64,000 nt of DNA from Plesiomonas sp051652165 (GTDB lineage: Bacteria > Pseudomonadota > Gammaproteobacteria > Enterobacterales > CAMTGL01), in contig NZ_JBOFTR010000004.1 in the NCBI RefSeq assembly GCF_051652165.1, positions 562,679 through 626,678 on the forward strand. Direction: 5' to 3'. This document shows, in pieces, positions 17,366 through 26,805 of this stretch. The first letter of the stretch is position 1, and the number at the start of each line of letters is the position of its first letter. The position numbers and the translations under genes are program-made. Below the pieces are notes generated by a model. That model did not search any database and was not told the DNA's origin. It saw only the letters and a program-made list of their open reading frames with translations.

Positions 17366-17388
17366 GCCCGCTCTGCGGGCTTTTTTTT
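17366..17388 (+). terminator. Rho-independent terminator
   Basis: GCCCGC and GCGGGC with a TCT loop, followed by eight T, directly after the 30-codon ORF and about 105 bp before ttcA. Confidence 0.9.
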
Positions 17389-17494
17389 GTCGCAATTTTT
17401 GTGGTAATAACGGCAGAAAACCGTACCATACGCGGCATAGATTTATTGTACCAGATGCAATGTTTGCATCTTAGAGAATATCAGCATTAGAAAT

Positions 17495-18430
17495 ATGACG
17501 ATGACACAAGATCTTAATCAAAAACAACAGTATAACTTCAATAAACTGCAAAAACGTTTACGCCGTGAAATCGGCACGGCGATTGCTGACTTTAACATGA
17601 TTGAGGAAGGCGACCGAATTATGGTCTGCTTGTCCGGTGGTAAAGACAGTTATACGCTGCTCGATATTTTGCGTAATTTGCAGCAAAGTGCGCCAATTAA
17701 TTTTGAACTGATTGCCGTAAATCTGGATCAGAAGCAGCCTGGTTTTCCGTCAGAAATCCTGCCTGCTTATCTGGAAAGTATCGGTGTTGAGTACAAAATT
17801 GTTGAAGAAGATACCTACTCTATTGTTAAAGATAAGATCCCCGAAGGTAAAACTACCTGTTCGCTCTGCTCACGCTTGCGCCGCGGTATTTTATATCGTA
17901 CGGCGACTGAGTTGGGTGCAACCAAGATTGCATTAGGGCATCACCGTGATGACATCCTCGAGACGATGTTCTTAAATATGTTCTACGGTGGAAAACTCAA
18001 AGGTATGCCGCCAAAACTGGTCAGTGATGATGGTAAGCATGTGGTGATCCGTCCGCTGGCATATTGCCGTGAAAAAGATATCGAACGTTATGCTGAGGTG
18101 CGTGACTTCCCGATTATTCCGTGCAACTTGTGTGGTTCACAACCAAACTTGCAGCGTCAGGTCATCAAAGAGATGTTACGTGGCTGGGATAAGAGCCATC
18201 CGGGTCGAATTGAAACCATGTTCCGCGCAACGCAAAATATTGTTCCTTCACACATGTGTGATAGCGCATTGTTTGATTTCAAATCTATTCATGCCGGCAG
18301 CGAAGTGGTTGATGGCGGGGATATTGCGTTTGATAGACAAGAGATCCCTCTGCAACCAGTGGGTTTAGAAGATGATGAAGATTTGGTCGTCAATATCGGC
18401 GAACGTCTTGATATTGTTGAGCTGAAATAA
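17495..18430 (+). CDS. ttcA: tRNA 2-thiocytidine(32) synthetase TtcA
   Basis: The 311-residue product is close to E. coli TtcA, which thiolates cytidine 32 of certain tRNAs using ATP and an iron-sulfur cluster. It shows the PP-loop SGGKDS at residues 47-52 and two Cys pairs, TTCSLCSRL and PCNLCGSQPN, of which three Cys normally hold the cluster. ATG 17495 is used; ATG 17501 (MTQDLN) is possible and neither has a strong Shine-Dalgarno sequence. It ends at a bidirectional terminator shared with the convergent efp. Confidence 0.96.
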   Translation: MTMTQDLNQKQQYNFNKLQKRLRREIGTAIADFNMIEEGDRIMVCLSGGKDSYTLLDILRNLQQSAPINFELIAVNLDQKQPGFPSEILPAYLESIGVEYKIVEEDTYSIVKDKIPEGKTTCSLCSRLRRGILYRTATELGATKIALGHHRDDILETMFLNMFYGGKLKGMPPKLVSDDGKHVVIRPLAYCREKDIERYAEVRDFPIIPCNLCGSQPNLQRQVIKEMLRGWDKSHPGRIETMFRATQNIVPSHMCDSALFDFKSIHAGSEVVDGGDIAFDRQEIPLQPVGLEDDEDLVVNIGERLDIVELK

Positions 18431-18437
18431 CCGCAAA

Positions 18438-18468
18438 AAAAAGAGAGCGCATTGCGCTCTCTTTTTAT
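18438..18468. terminator. Bidirectional terminator between ttcA and efp
   Basis: AAGAGAGCGC (18441-18450) and GCGCTCTCTT (18454-18463) with an ATT loop, flanked by an A run on the left and a T run on the right, so it can serve both convergent genes. Confidence 0.9.
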
Positions 18469-18502
18469 TTTCACACCAACATGTTCTTACACGATCAATC
18501 AA

Positions 18503-19072
18503 TTACTTGTTGATACGGCGCTTGAACTCATTGGTACGGGTATCGATTTCGATCATATCGCCAATTTGTACAAAGTCAGCGACGGTCAGCGTGTAGTTAG
18601 TACCGACCAGTGTTGCTGGCTTCATCACTTTGCCTGAAGTATCACCACGCGCAGACGGCTCGGTGTAAGCAACTTCACGAACGATAGTGGTTGGCAGTTC
18701 TACGCTGATAGCTTTATCGTTGTAGAAGGTCACTTGGCAGATATCTTCCATGCCGTCTACCATGTAGTGCAGCATTTCGCCCAAGTTTTCAGTTTCGATA
18801 TCATACTGATTGTAATCACTGTCCATGAATACATACATTGGGTCAGCGAAGTAAGAGTAAGTACACTCTTTACGCTCCAGAATGATATCTTCCATTTTTT
18901 CGTCAGCTTTGAAGACTGTCTCGGTTCCCGCACCAGTTAGCAGGCCTTTCAGCTTCATTTTACACACGGCAGAGTTACGACCGGATTTGTTAAATTCGGA
19001 CTTCAGTACAATCATTGGCTCGCCGCCAATCATAACTACGTTACCGGCACGGATTTCCTGAGCAACTTTCAT
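18503..19072 (-). CDS. efp: Elongation factor P (EarP-modified arginine type)
   Basis: The 189-residue product has the three EF-P beta-barrel domains. EF-P rescues ribosomes stalled at polyproline stretches. The residue at the modification loop is arginine 32 (NKSGRNSAV), not lysine, which marks it as the class activated by rhamnosylation. This fits the rhamnosyltransferase gene earP immediately upstream on the same strand, 45 bp away. The GDTSGKVMKPATLVGTNYTL signature near the C-terminus is typical. dTDP-rhamnose synthesis genes are not in this window. Confidence 0.97.
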   Translation of the reverse strand: MKVAQEIRAGNVVMIGGEPMIVLKSEFNKSGRNSAVCKMKLKGLLTGAGTETVFKADEKMEDIILERKECTYSYFADPMYVFMDSDYNQYDIETENLGEMLHYMVDGMEDICQVTFYNDKAISVELPTTIVREVAYTEPSARGDTSGKVMKPATLVGTNYTLTVADFVQIGDMIEIDTRTNEFKRRINK

Positions 19073-19117
19073 CGGTATTTCCTGTATTCAACAAGAGTTT
19101 TTGAAAAGCGCCGTATT

Positions 19118-20272
19118 CTAACTGCTTTGTGAAAATTTCACTAGCTGACAAGCTAAATCTTCTGTCAAAGCTAACGTATTTGCCCATTCGAGTGCCTGTT
19201 TTTTCAGCAAATCATACTCATTATCTAAAGTAGACCATGCTTTTAGCTCACACTGACCTGAATTATAACCCTGACAAAACTGCCTCATAGGTTCGGCCAG
19301 CGCTGTTGGCCATGCCTCAAGATAGCGGGTTAAAAAGGCATCTAATTTTTCGATATGTGCCTGTTCTTCTTGCGGATAGATATGCCAGATAAAAGGAACG
19401 CCTGCCCACTGAGCTCGGATAAAAGAGTCTTCGCCGCGAATAAAATTCAGATCGCAACTCCAGAGTAAACGATCAAATCCGGCCTGATCAGTAAACGGCA
19501 ATACCTCCAAGCGAAGATGACCGTTACACCAGTGATCGCCTGCCTGTAATGCTGGCAATGCGAGCTGTTCTGTCAGATAGGTTAAGGTTCGCCCTTCCGG
19601 TACTAAGCAGCGCACCGGTTTTTCAGCGTCAGCCCAATATTGAATAAGTGTAAGTAAAGCTGGGTTTTCATACGTAAACAGGCTGACCCACTGCTCATTC
19701 TCACACTTAGGCATGATTCCCCGCTCTTCCCAGTAACAACCGATAGCATGCGGATCAGCTTGCCACTGTTCACGCGCAGCCAATAACCCCTGCTCACGCA
19801 ATAAACCGCCGGTTTTTGCTGTAAATCCTGGAAAGAAAAAGTGTTTAGTGAGGCCATCAGACTGCAGTGATGGCAGTGCATGACACCCCTCGACCCACGG
19901 CTCGGCACTCAGATACTCTAAATTTAACCAACAAGGTGCTACCGTACACTGGCGCATCTGTGCTCTGAAATACTCTGGCAGCTCACAGGCAAAAGCCTCA
20001 ATCACATTGTAAGCGGGTATCACAGGCTCTGCTCCACCCTGTGGCTTTGCTTGCCACAAGCAGAGGGTTATCCCAACATACTGCTGCTGCACACGGTGTG
20101 CATCTACTCCGGGACAGATTCGGGCACATGACGCCAGATCATCAACCCACAAGCGTACCCTCTGTTGATACTCAGTGGTCAATTGACGCGCCAAACGCAG
20201 CGTCACGCCGATATCGCCATAATTATCCACGACTGTACAAAAAATATCCCAGTCATAACGCTGTTCACTCAT
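19118..20272 (-). CDS. earP: EF-P arginine 32 rhamnosyltransferase EarP
   Basis: The 384-residue GT-B-type enzyme transfers rhamnose from dTDP-rhamnose to Arg32 of EF-P. The N-terminus WDIFCTVVDNYGDIGVTLRL contains the conserved D-N-Y-G-D-I-G with the Asp residues used in catalysis. Near the C-terminal third, LNFIRGEDSFIRAQWAGVPFIWHIYPQ is the nucleotide-sugar binding region typical of the family. The start MSEQRYDWDIF at 20272 is preferred over an ATG 18 bp upstream on similarity; neither has a strong Shine-Dalgarno sequence. It forms an operon with efp downstream. Confidence 0.95.
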   Translation of the reverse strand: MSEQRYDWDIFCTVVDNYGDIGVTLRLARQLTTEYQQRVRLWVDDLASCARICPGVDAHRVQQQYVGITLCLWQAKPQGGAEPVIPAYNVIEAFACELPEYFRAQMRQCTVAPCWLNLEYLSAEPWVEGCHALPSLQSDGLTKHFFFPGFTAKTGGLLREQGLLAAREQWQADPHAIGCYWEERGIMPKCENEQWVSLFTYENPALLTLIQYWADAEKPVRCLVPEGRTLTYLTEQLALPALQAGDHWCNGHLRLEVLPFTDQAGFDRLLWSCDLNFIRGEDSFIRAQWAGVPFIWHIYPQEEQAHIEKLDAFLTRYLEAWPTALAEPMRQFCQGYNSGQCELKAWSTLDNEYDLLKKQALEWANTLALTEDLACQLVKFSQSS

Positions 20273-20530
20273 ACTGCATTGCCTGCACATTGATTAGCCT
20301 TTTATAGGTTATTTTACGCTATTTCATCTGCGAAATGAGTGCCTTGAATGGTGAGATCTCAATCACACTACTGAGGAATTGCATTAAAAAGCAGTGATCT
20401 CTGCCTGCAAGCACGATTTTTTCCCGCTGACGGTTGCTCAAAAGCCGTTCAACCTGTAGTCTGCGCCTCTAATTGAACATCTGTGTGATGCTCATCATCT
20501 CATTTCATTCACTGTTTTAGGTACGCACCC

Positions 20531-22120
20531 TTGCTTTCCACAGCCAATATCACAATGCAATTCGGCGACAAGCCGCTTTTTGAAAATATCTCCGTTAAAT
20601 TCGGTGAAGGTAATCGTTATGGTCTGATCGGGGCTAACGGTTGTGGGAAATCCACCTTCATGAAAATTCTGAGCGGTGAATTAGAGCAAAGCGCTGGTAA
20701 TGTCAGCCTTGATGTCAATGAGCGTATGACCAAGTTGGGTCAGGATCAGTTCGCGTATGAAGAGTACAACGTAATTGATACCGTCATCATGGGGCACAAG
20801 GAGCTGTGGGAAATTAAGCAAGAGCGTGATCGCATCTATAATCTGCCTGAAATGAGCGAAGATGACGGCATGAAAGTAGCCGATCTTGAGGTTCAGTTCG
20901 CTGAAATGGATGGTTACTCTGCTGAAGCGCGTGCTGGCGAGCTTTTGCTTGGTGTAGGTATTCCACTAGAGCAGCATTTTGGCCTGATGAGTGCCGTAGC
21001 ACCGGGTTGGAAACTACGGGTATTACTGGCACAAGTGCTGTTTGCTGAACCTGATATCATGCTGCTTGATGAACCAACCAACAACTTGGATATTCATACT
21101 ATCCGTTGGCTAGAAGATGTGCTGAATCAGCGCAACTGTACCATGATCATTATTTCGCATGACCGCCACTTCCTGAACAGTGTTTGTACCCATATGGCCG
21201 ATCTGGATTATGGTGATCTACGCCTATTCCCTGGCAACTATGATGAGTACATGACTGCGGCAACACAAGCGCGTGAGCGTCTATTAGCAGATAACGCCAA
21301 GAAAAAAGCACAACTGACCGAGCTTCAATCTTTCGTCAGCCGCTTCTCTGCAAACGCCTCAAAAGCAAAACAAGCAACATCACGTGCGCGTCAGATGGAT
21401 AAAATTAAGCTTGAGGAAGTAAAAGCATCAAGCCGTCAGAATCCATTTATTCGTTTCGAACAGGAAAAAACGCTGTTCCGTAACGCACTTGAAGTTCAAA
21501 AGCTGGCTCAGGGCTATGATGGCAATACCCTTTTCTCTGGCTTTAACTTGATGACTGAAGTGGGTGAACGCGTTGCGATTATCGGCCAGAATGGTGTGGG
21601 TAAGTCTACCCTGCTGCACACCTTAGTCGGCTTGATGGAAGCACAAAGCGGCACGATTAAGTGGTCAGAAAATGCGCACATTGGTTATTATGCACAAGAT
21701 CATGCCGACGAGTTTGATTGTGATCTGAACCTGTATGACTGGCTTGATCAGTGGAAAAAACCGGGCGATGATGAGCAGGTTATCCGTGGCATGCTTGGCC
21801 GGATGCTGTTCTCGCAAAATGATATTCTCAAATCAGTACGGGTGATCTCCGGTGGTGAACAAGGCCGTATGCTGTTTGCTAAGCTGATGCTGCAAAAGCC
21901 GAATATTTTAGTGATGGATGAACCGACTAACCATATGGATATGGAGTCTATTGAATCTCTGAACTTGGCATTGGAAAACTACAAAGGCACATTGTTCTTT
22001 GTCAGCCACGACCGTCAGTTTGTCTCTTCACTTGCCACCCGTATTATTGAATTAACCCCTGAGGGTATTCAAGACTTTAACGGCACTTACGATGAGTATT
22101 TGCGTCGTCAAGGTTTGTAA
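20531..22120 (+). CDS. ybiT: ABC-F family ATPase YbiT
   Basis: The 529-residue soluble protein has two ABC ATPase domains and matches E. coli YbiT throughout, including VAPGWKLRVLLAQ in place of a normal first signature and ISGGEQGRMLFAKL in the second. Walker A motifs are GANGCGKST and GQNGVGKST; Walker B motifs are IMLLDEPTNNLD and ILVMDEPTNHMD. The charged linker at about residues 245-305 is typical of ABC-F proteins that act on the ribosome. The start is a TTG at 20531 (LSTANITMQFG), as no ATG fits the family start; the Shine-Dalgarno sequence is weak (TTTAGG). Its precise role is not settled. Confidence 0.94.
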   Translation: MLSTANITMQFGDKPLFENISVKFGEGNRYGLIGANGCGKSTFMKILSGELEQSAGNVSLDVNERMTKLGQDQFAYEEYNVIDTVIMGHKELWEIKQERDRIYNLPEMSEDDGMKVADLEVQFAEMDGYSAEARAGELLLGVGIPLEQHFGLMSAVAPGWKLRVLLAQVLFAEPDIMLLDEPTNNLDIHTIRWLEDVLNQRNCTMIIISHDRHFLNSVCTHMADLDYGDLRLFPGNYDEYMTAATQARERLLADNAKKKAQLTELQSFVSRFSANASKAKQATSRARQMDKIKLEEVKASSRQNPFIRFEQEKTLFRNALEVQKLAQGYDGNTLFSGFNLMTEVGERVAIIGQNGVGKSTLLHTLVGLMEAQSGTIKWSENAHIGYYAQDHADEFDCDLNLYDWLDQWKKPGDDEQVIRGMLGRMLFSQNDILKSVRVISGGEQGRMLFAKLMLQKPNILVMDEPTNHMDMESIESLNLALENYKGTLFFVSHDRQFVSSLATRIIELTPEGIQDFNGTYDEYLRRQGL

Positions 22121-22138
22121 TACAACACTAATAAATAA

Positions 22139-22168
22139 AAACAGAGAGCTAAATGCTCTCTGTTTTAT
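22139..22168. terminator. Bidirectional terminator between ybiT and the GGDEF/EAL gene
   Basis: ACAGAGAGC (22141-22149) and GCTCTCTGT (22155-22163) with a TAAAT loop, with A and T runs on the two sides. Confidence 0.85.
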
Positions 22169-22185
22169 TTATACGATGAGAGCTC

Positions 22186-24114
22186 TTATTCTTCATATTT
22201 TGATAATTGATAACTTAATTGTGTTGTCTCTTTTTGTGATACACAAATACCAAACCCTTGAAATCCATTGAGTGATAACTGAGCCAACTGCTGTTTTTGC
22301 TCTAAACTTTCTACTCGTGTTGCAATCGCATATAATGAACATTGATAAATTAACCGACACAATGAAATAACAACATTACGCGCCATCATATCTGCACTAG
22401 CATCAATACAACGGGTATAACTGTAATCAAGTTTAATGTATTCTGGCTTAAATTGAGCAAGGTAATTCCCTTTTTCTGCAATGCGCCCAAATTGATCAAG
22501 CCCCCATCGCCAGCCACTATTTTCTATATGCTGAATAAAAAATTTAGCGCGCTCTATATTCATCAATAGTGCGGACTCTGAAACCTCTAAAATAAGATGT
22601 TGATGTAAAAATTTAGCCTGTTGTAAATAACGGATAAAATCATGGCTATGCACACTCAGCATACTAATATTAATCGCCACCGCTTTATCAGCCTGCTGCT
22701 GGGCTAAATAACTGATTACTGCCATATCCAGCTGTACAGATAACCCAACTGCTTCAACCATTGGCAACCAATCTTCAGCCATAACCCACTGTTCATTTAA
22801 TTTTAGTTGAATAAAAGCCTCTTGATGTAATATATTTCCCTCTTTATCAAAAACAGGTTGCAAAATAGCATTCATACATTGTGCTGGACTCTCAATAATA
22901 CGTAAAATAGCCGCACGCCATGCATGATTATCATTCAATACCGGTGAAAATGTATCCTGATGAATATAGTAGTGTTTTGCTGACTTTCTCGCCCGTTGCA
23001 GCGCCATATCTGCTGCACTCAAGAGTGCTTGACTGGTTTGGCGACCATGTGTTGTCGCACCACCTAATAATGTAGGTAACTCTATTGAACACGTATTATG
23101 AGTCTGACTAAGTTGTATATCCTCATATTCAATTATTGTTTGATTAATATTTTCCAATAATATTTTTGCCCATTGATCAGCCACTTCAGCCAATAATCGT
23201 GGACACCAAATTGCAAACTCTGCTAAACGTGTACGGGCAATAAGAGCATTAGGATAAGTAGCACATTGTTCACGCAACAATGTGGCAATACGCAAACTTA
23301 TTCTATCCGCATCTTGATTGCTGATTGTTTCATAATAATATGACAATTTTTCAAGATCGATAATAAAGAGGACACCCGCAACACCTTCATGACTAGCAGT
23401 ATCTAATTGTTGACGAAACCATCGGCGGTTAGCTAAATGAGTAGTGACATCTTGATAAGCCTCACGGTGTAATCGTGATATTTCCTCAATCTGAGCATTA
23501 AATTCGCAGATGTATTTTTGTTGCATTTTATTAAAAGCGAGTGAAATAGCACTAAATTCTTTAATATTTGACTGCGAATTATAAAGTTTTGAATCACCGC
23601 CTTCTATATGATGAATGAAAAACATTGGAAGATTTTCTACTAATTCATATAGTGGTTTTAAAATTTTTTGCAAAAAAATACGGTAAACGACTACAGTAAT
23701 AATAATAAATACTGTAGAAAAAAGAGCTAACCACAAGAGTAAAAAGTTGAACGTACCACTCAATTCTTCTTTCCCTCTTAGAGTTAATGCCTTTTTACTC
23801 TCGTCATCAATTATCGGTTCAATATAATGGAATGATAATGATGGCAATATAAATGTCGATTCAAAAAAATCAGATTCGGTTGTTTTGTGAAAAACAACTG
23901 ACTCTGGTTGGATCAGAACATATTTAATGAGTAAAAATATGGCTAACATAAGTGCAGTACAAAGCACTATTAATAATAGGGTCAATCGATATAACAATGC
24001 TCTACATAGAGTATTCATACTGTGCATCCCATCAAATTTATCAAACGCATGTAAACCTATACTTTTCAACTCACTCTCTGAAAAAACGCGTATCATGATT
24101 AAAAGATAGTGCAT
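22186..24114 (-). CDS. Membrane protein with degenerate GGDEF and EAL domains
   Basis: The 642-residue protein has two membrane helices (about residues 38-68 and 122-150) around a periplasmic region of about 55 residues, then a degenerate GGDEF domain and a degenerate EAL domain. The GGDEF position reads RLAEF. The EAL motif reads EAF (LHQEAFIQL), and the catalytic DDFG reads LDQFG, so both enzymatic activities are probably lost. This resembles LapD or CsrD, which bind c-di-GMP or regulate RNA turnover without catalysis; I cannot decide which. The start is uncertain: ATGs at 24114, 24096, 24027 and 24018 are all in frame and none has a strong Shine-Dalgarno sequence. Confidence 0.8.
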   Translation of the reverse strand: MHYLLIMIRVFSESELKSIGLHAFDKFDGMHSMNTLCRALLYRLTLLLIVLCTALMLAIFLLIKYVLIQPESVVFHKTTESDFFESTFILPSLSFHYIEPIIDDESKKALTLRGKEELSGTFNFLLLWLALFSTVFIIITVVVYRIFLQKILKPLYELVENLPMFFIHHIEGGDSKLYNSQSNIKEFSAISLAFNKMQQKYICEFNAQIEEISRLHREAYQDVTTHLANRRWFRQQLDTASHEGVAGVLFIIDLEKLSYYYETISNQDADRISLRIATLLREQCATYPNALIARTRLAEFAIWCPRLLAEVADQWAKILLENINQTIIEYEDIQLSQTHNTCSIELPTLLGGATTHGRQTSQALLSAADMALQRARKSAKHYYIHQDTFSPVLNDNHAWRAAILRIIESPAQCMNAILQPVFDKEGNILHQEAFIQLKLNEQWVMAEDWLPMVEAVGLSVQLDMAVISYLAQQQADKAVAINISMLSVHSHDFIRYLQQAKFLHQHLILEVSESALLMNIERAKFFIQHIENSGWRWGLDQFGRIAEKGNYLAQFKPEYIKLDYSYTRCIDASADMMARNVVISLCRLIYQCSLYAIATRVESLEQKQQLAQLSLNGFQGFGICVSQKETTQLSYQLSKYEE

Positions 24115-24204
24115 TTACACAAACCTAACCATCTTTCTCAATAGAGATTATTTTTCATATAACAAGTATAATATTGTACTAAGTAAAAACATTATGGTAA
24201 TTAT

Positions 24205-24633
24205 ATGAAATTCCGTGAAGCTACAGTAGCTGACATTCCAGCTATGTCAAAGATTCGATTAGCTGTAAAAGAAAATACACTTTCAAATCCGAATGTAATT
24301 ACAGATCAAATGTATAAAGATTACTTAGATAAGTGTGGAAAAGGTTGGGTATGTGAAATACATGGAAAAGTAGTCTGTTTTTCTTATGCTGCTTCAGAAG
24401 ATAACTCTATCTGGGCGTTATTTGTAAATCCAAACTATGAAGGTATGGGATTAGGTAAACAATTACTTAAATTGGCGATAGATTGGTTATTTGAGCGTGG
24501 CACTGACTGTATAACATTAGAAACGGCGATAAATACTCGTGCAGATCATTTTTATAAAGCACAAGGTTGGGTGAAAAGTACTACAAAAAATAGAGAGGAC
24601 GTTATATATACTCTATATAAATCTACTCGCTAA
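24205..24633 (+). CDS. GNAT-family N-acetyltransferase
   Basis: The 142-residue protein is a single GNAT domain: KFREATVADIPAMSKIR at the start, the beta-4 strand IWALFVNPNYEGMGLGKQLLK with the acetyl-CoA loop G-M-G-L-G-K, and HFYKAQGWVKSTT near the end. The substrate cannot be told. It is AT-rich and stands alone, divergent from the GGDEF/EAL gene and convergent with the DUF218 gene. Anything from small-molecule to protein acetylation is possible. Confidence 0.85.
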   Translation: MKFREATVADIPAMSKIRLAVKENTLSNPNVITDQMYKDYLDKCGKGWVCEIHGKVVCFSYAASEDNSIWALFVNPNYEGMGLGKQLLKLAIDWLFERGTDCITLETAINTRADHFYKAQGWVKSTTKNREDVIYTLYKSTR

Positions 24634-24671
24634 ACTGTATATTTTATATTTATTCTTCTGTTTATTTGCTT

Positions 24672-24707
24672 CACATCAACTCCAACAATATTGTTAAGGT
24701 TGATGTG
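24672..24707. other. Inverted repeat between convergent genes
   Basis: CACATCAAC (24672-24680) and GTTGATGTG (24699-24707) form a perfect 9-bp stem, with a self-complementary ACAATATTGT inside the loop. It lies between the ends of the GNAT and DUF218 genes. No T run follows on either strand; it may still act as a mRNA 3' end structure. Confidence 0.55.
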
Positions 24708-24716
24708 ATATATCGA

Positions 24717-25814
24717 TTAACGCTCTAACAGAGGTGAGCTTCGAAAGCTCCACATCCCCATAACACGTAAAGAATCACGATAAATACCTAAAAGATCATC
24801 TTTAGAAACCTGTTGCAACTCCTCTAATGCTTTATCTGGTGCTGCAATAGACTCAAATGTAATATCATGTGGACCAGTTTCCCATGTTGCTATTTGCAAC
24901 AACGCCTGTCCTCGACGTACATGGCTTCCTGAACTCAACACTACTGCTTGTTTAATACGGTGTTGAGTAAGTGCATATCGACTATACAATGCATTTTCTA
25001 CCGTAGAAGTGGCATAGTTATCTTGAACAATACGTTTAGCATCAACACCTTTTTGAACTAACCATTTTTGCATTAAATCAGCTTCAGTTTGGTTATTGTG
25101 TGGAACACCCCCTGTAACAATCACTAAAGCCTGAGGGCTTTGGTTTGTCAGTTCTAATGCCTTCTCTAAACGCTTAATTAAAATATCATGCATAGAACCA
25201 TCAGGATTAAGTGCATAACCAAGTACTACAATTGCTGAATCAGCGCCTAAAGGGCCAGGTAATGTATCACGAATAGGCATTTTACTTACCGTATCAACAA
25301 CAGCAAATAGCTTTTGTAGTTGCTGATAACGTGCTGGGCTCAGTACTTTAAGGCTGTTTAAATGCTTATCTACTTCTGCTTGATTATCATTAAATCGCTG
25401 CCATGTGGCTAAATAGGTATGAGCATCTAAATCATCAGGCGCTAAAGTAAGTACTTTTTCAAAAATTTGAATCGCTTTATTGATATCTTTATTGTAAATA
25501 TAAGCATTTGCAGCACTAAAAAGCAGATCTGCACGATATGGTTCTAATGTATATGCCGTTAATAAACGCTCAGCCACTGTCTCCATATTACTTGGTAGTT
25601 TAGCGGTAAAGCCGGCATGCGATATACGTGCAGGTGATTTAAACGCATCTACTGCTTGTTGAAGTAATTGATCGACAACCTGCCGCTGTGTCATTAACTC
25701 AGTATATTTACTTTGCGGATGTAACGTTTCAGTTGCAGAAAATACAGAGAATGTTGGCGATAGCAACGCAACAGCAAGAGAATATGCAATTAAACTATGA
25801 GTCTTATTTTTCAT
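24717..25814 (-). CDS. Exported TPR-plus-DUF218 (YdcF/SanA-like) protein
   Basis: The 365-residue product starts with a signal peptide (MKNKTHSLIAYSLAVALLSP, cleavage likely after FSVFSA near residue 27). A helical TPR-like region follows (about 80-165, AANAYIYNKDINKAIQIFEKV is helix-rich). The DUF218 domain covers about 190-340: DSAIVVLGYAL, VIVTGGVPHNNQTEAD, and DNYATSTVENALYS. DUF218 proteins such as SanA and YdcF are linked to envelope integrity or nucleotide-like ligands, without a firm reaction. It is periplasmic or outer-envelope by the signal peptide and appears monocistronic. Confidence 0.85.
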   Translation of the reverse strand: MKNKTHSLIAYSLAVALLSPTFSVFSATETLHPQSKYTELMTQRQVVDQLLQQAVDAFKSPARISHAGFTAKLPSNMETVAERLLTAYTLEPYRADLLFSAANAYIYNKDINKAIQIFEKVLTLAPDDLDAHTYLATWQRFNDNQAEVDKHLNSLKVLSPARYQQLQKLFAVVDTVSKMPIRDTLPGPLGADSAIVVLGYALNPDGSMHDILIKRLEKALELTNQSPQALVIVTGGVPHNNQTEADLMQKWLVQKGVDAKRIVQDNYATSTVENALYSRYALTQHRIKQAVVLSSGSHVRRGQALLQIATWETGPHDITFESIAAPDKALEELQQVSKDDLLGIYRDSLRVMGMWSFRSSPLLER

Positions 25815-26158
25815 TGAACCCTCACAAATACAACATGCACCAAGGTAGATAATATAAAAAAATATCAGTAAATTACCTTATTGTTCGGTATTTTAAAGAA
25901 TATACGTATTTATTAATATCTACTGCTTTTTAGATCACGTTTTTTATAAGGCCAACTGTTTTTACGAAATAAAAACACACTGTTATAATAAGTGTGTCAC
26001 CTTGTTGTTTTATAAGTGACACCTTATCTAGAATTAAGTCATCAGATCCATTAATAAAAAAAATTCTCTTATTTACTTATGGTAGCTTACTTAAAATAAT
26101 CTCTATTTTTATCTACACTCACTTAATTAATCTTACTTATTGAGTAATAAAATATTAA
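25815..26158. other. Intergenic region upstream of the DUF218 gene
   Basis: This very AT-rich stretch of 344 bp has no supported ORF. An inverted repeat GTGTCAC (25994-26000) and GTGACAC (26016-26022) with a 15-nt loop is present, without a T run. Promoter elements of the DUF218 gene should lie in its left part. Confidence 0.6.
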
Positions 26159-26695
26159 TTACTGCCATTTTTCACATGCAACTTGGCTATTTTTTGTTGT
26201 GTCAGAAAACCATACTATACTATCTTCGATAGTCGCCTGAATATGCATAGTTCGCTGTACAAATTGGCTTAATATTGTTGTTTGCTCATCAGGAACAAAG
26301 TAAATAGACAGGTTTTTATATTGGCTAAGTTTATTTTTATTCTGCTCCCACCATATACGAGCAGAGCGTTCACTGTAAGTATATAACACTACTTTTTCTG
26401 ACTGATTAACGGCTTTTTTAACTCTTTTTTCATCAGGAAGGCCAACATCAATCCACAAATCGATACCACCATGATAATTTTTAATCCAAATTTCTGGCTC
26501 ATCTTCTGCGCATAACCCTTTAGTAAAGGATAATCGTTCATCAGCATGATAAATCCATGCTAATAAACGTACCATCATCCGTAACTCAGTTTCTGATGGA
26601 TGCTGGGCAATGACTAAATCTACATCTTGATAGTGATGGCGATCCATGTCTGCAATGTTAATATTTGCTTTATAGACAGTCGCTTTTAAGGCCAT
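26159..26695 (-). CDS. yaeQ: YaeQ family protein
   Basis: The 178-residue product starts MALKATVYKANINIADMDRHHY and continues HPSETELRMMVRLLAWIYHADERLSFTKGLC, then GGIDLWIDVGLPDEKRVKKA. This is the YaeQ family, a PD-(D/E)XK-like fold without proven nuclease activity. ATG 26695 is chosen as the family start; an in-frame ATG 48 bp upstream would add an unrelated segment. It is cytoplasmic and stands alone on the minus strand, with about 110 bp to the next gene upstream. Confidence 0.92.
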   Translation of the reverse strand: MALKATVYKANINIADMDRHHYQDVDLVIAQHPSETELRMMVRLLAWIYHADERLSFTKGLCAEDEPEIWIKNYHGGIDLWIDVGLPDEKRVKKAVNQSEKVVLYTYSERSARIWWEQNKNKLSQYKNLSIYFVPDEQTTILSQFVQRTMHIQATIEDSIVWFSDTTKNSQVACEKWQ

Positions 26696-26805
26696 GGTAT
26701 TCTCTTTGTAATCTGCTTTTTTAATACAATAACGTGTTGCCATAGGCTTTATGGCAACAGAAAGAAAGGGGTGATAAATAGGTAATTACATAGTTATATA
26801 ATATG

